Shown piece after piece: positions 62,971 through 64,000 of a stretch of DNA of 64,000 nt (position 1 is the first letter of the stretch; each line of letters opens with the position of its first letter). The position numbers and the translations under genes are program-made. The notes under the pieces are model-generated. The model was not told the DNA's origin. It did no database searches and saw nothing but the letters and a program-made list of their open reading frames with translations. Source of the stretch: Hevea brasiliensis (Eukaryota; Streptophyta; Magnoliopsida; Malpighiales; Euphorbiaceae); NCBI RefSeq assembly GCF_030052815.1, contig NC_079505.1:79120351-79184350 (forward strand). Direction: 5' to 3'.

Positions 62971-64000
62971 CTACAAGGTATAGTTGGAAGTAGGAATACT
63001 GGGTACCTTGTTTAAAATCCTCAAGATATTCTCAGCCATCTGCCTTGTATTACCATTCCCATGATGAAATGCACTGATTAGAGTCGCAAGCAACAATTTA
63101 TCCTGTGATATGTCTGAAGCAGACTTATCCCGACCTTTCATCAAGAATATCTCAATAAACTGAAAGGATTTTTGCCACAAACCTTCTTCACTGTGATCTT
63201 TCACAACATTCAAAATATGTCGCACAGCATTCGCTTCAGTTAACATGCTAACACTCTTTTCCACATCCACTTTATCATCTAATAAAGTGCATATAGCTGA
63301 TAATGCAGCCTCAACAACCACAGCATTTTCATTATCCAAACATGCTAATAGCGTTTCCACCGCCTTTGCGTCAACCAAACAGAACGTGTTTTGAGAGGAA
63401 CAAGCCCCTCTATGGACTGGACAGACAGGTGCTTTCATCTTGTTTGAAGAACCGAGAGAAAGGAATATAGGCAAGGCTTGCTTCCAGGACTTGGATTTCT
63501 TTATTTGTGGTGGTTTTGATAAAGTAATTGATTCTGCTGAGAGATTTTCCAAACCAATTGCTGACAATCTCTGAACTTCATCACTTGATGTTTTCAGTAG
63601 CAACTCTGTAAATAACAATGTGAAGTTGTAGTTTCTTGCTAGAGACAAGATTGCAGGTTCATAAAGTGTTGTCGTGAATCTGACTAGAATGGCCACTAGA
63701 CCTTCTAAGTAAGCACTTGCATACCTGCTCGCTCTTGTTCCAGTTATCTGAATTTGGTTAATTGTTTGTAGGATTGTAGGGACAGTATTCTTTCTGAGAA
63801 GAGCCAGATTGAGTGTTACATTCTGGTGGGGTAGTTTAGCCAGAAACTTTGCCGAAACTGCCTGTCTTTCTGTGATTGGAGTTGTATGGCCGAGGAGCAA
63901 GTTCTCAGGCTGACCCTTTGTCGTGCATAGTCTCTCAACAAGTGTGTGCCCCATGTGAGGTGAGAGTTCAATGAGTAGCTTGACTGCTGCAACTCCAAGC
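62971..64000 (-). CDS. U-box E3 ubiquitin ligase, PUB43/PUB44 (SAUL1)-type, C-terminal part (partial)
   Basis: One uninterrupted minus-strand frame runs from the window edge (LGVAAVKLLIELSPHMGHTL) to a stop at 62971, 342 codons. Diagnostic blocks are QIQITGTRASRYASAYLEGL, LVRFTTTLYEP, SSDEVQRLSAIGLENLSAES, PPQIKKSKSWK, CPVHRGACSSQNTFCLVDAK and VEAALSAICTLLDDKVDVEK. The protein ends with RQMAENILRILNKVPS. These ARM-repeat and C-terminal segments are characteristic of the plant PUB43/PUB44 clade, in which SAUL1 acts at the plasma membrane in senescence and immunity. The N-terminal U-box, which recruits E2, lies outside the window. No frame defects in the visible part. Confidence 0.88.
   Translation of the reverse strand, partial: LGVAAVKLLIELSPHMGHTLVERLCTTKGQPENLLLGHTTPITERQAVSAKFLAKLPHQNVTLNLALLRKNTVPTILQTINQIQITGTRASRYASAYLEGLVAILVRFTTTLYEPAILSLARNYNFTLLFTELLLKTSSDEVQRLSAIGLENLSAESITLSKPPQIKKSKSWKQALPIFLSLGSSNKMKAPVCPVHRGACSSQNTFCLVDAKAVETLLACLDNENAVVVEAALSAICTLLDDKVDVEKSVSMLTEANAVRHILNVVKDHSEEGLWQKSFQFIEIFLMKGRDKSASDISQDKLLLATLISAFHHGNGNTRQMAENILRILNKVPSIPTSNYTL

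Noticed and set aside
1..64000. tRNA or rRNA genes
   Set aside because: I looked for box-B-like and cloverleaf sequences on both strands by eye and saw none; a covariance search would be needed to exclude them.

Overview
The window is nuclear DNA of a flowering plant, almost certainly a eudicot. The evidence is AT-rich intergenic sequence full of (TA)n and (TAA)n runs, host genes with GT-AG introns, and a dense load of plant transposons. Wording in the bHLH protein reminds me of Malpighiales (Euphorbiaceae-like), but that is an impression I cannot test here.

Host genes are few. At the left edge, on the minus strand, is the 5' part of a WIT-type gene (WPP-domain-interacting, nuclear-envelope, coiled-coil); it runs off the window. 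At 46955-49876 is a complete eight-exon plus-strand gene for a bHLH49/bHLH62-type transcription factor of 562 residues. At the right edge, on the minus strand, is the C-terminal ARM-repeat part of a PUB43/PUB44 (SAUL1)-type U-box E3 ligase. Between the last two lies a broken SAM-domain gene fragment (60703-61389) split by a hAT-type MITE. The host genes look unrelated and share no evident pathway.

Most of the rest is mobile DNA, and five insertions have boundaries and target-site duplications (TSDs) readable base by base. (1) 4733-14062: a 9.3 kb LTR element with 2.3-2.4 kb LTRs, TSD AGTAA, a PBS and a PPT, but no recognisable gag or pol. (2) 19455-31513: a 12 kb CACTA (En/Spm) transposon, TSD TCG, with palindrome-rich subterminal regions, a decayed TNP2-type transposase and a decayed Transposase_24-type second gene. 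(3) 32064-39334: a decayed minus-strand Copia element, TSD TCCAT. (4) 34206-36831: nested in the Copia, a minus-strand solo LTR (TSD CAAAA) of the same family as element 1. (5) 51890-57055: a second, internally deleted copy of the element-1 family, TSD ACTTT, inserted in the first unit of a diverged tandem repeat (50725-59590).

The most interesting system is the LTR family represented three times (elements 1, 4 and 5). It has large LTRs carrying a conserved three-fold motif, and an internal region that stays alignable for about 3 kb between two copies while lacking recognisable gag-pol in both. That looks like a large non-autonomous (LARD-like) retrotransposon family mobilised by another element. 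The remaining stretches (1801-4727, 14068-19451, 31517-32058, 39340-45879, 61690-62970) are AT-rich spacer with microsatellites, MITE-like inverted repeats and retroelement scraps; I see no intact gene in them.
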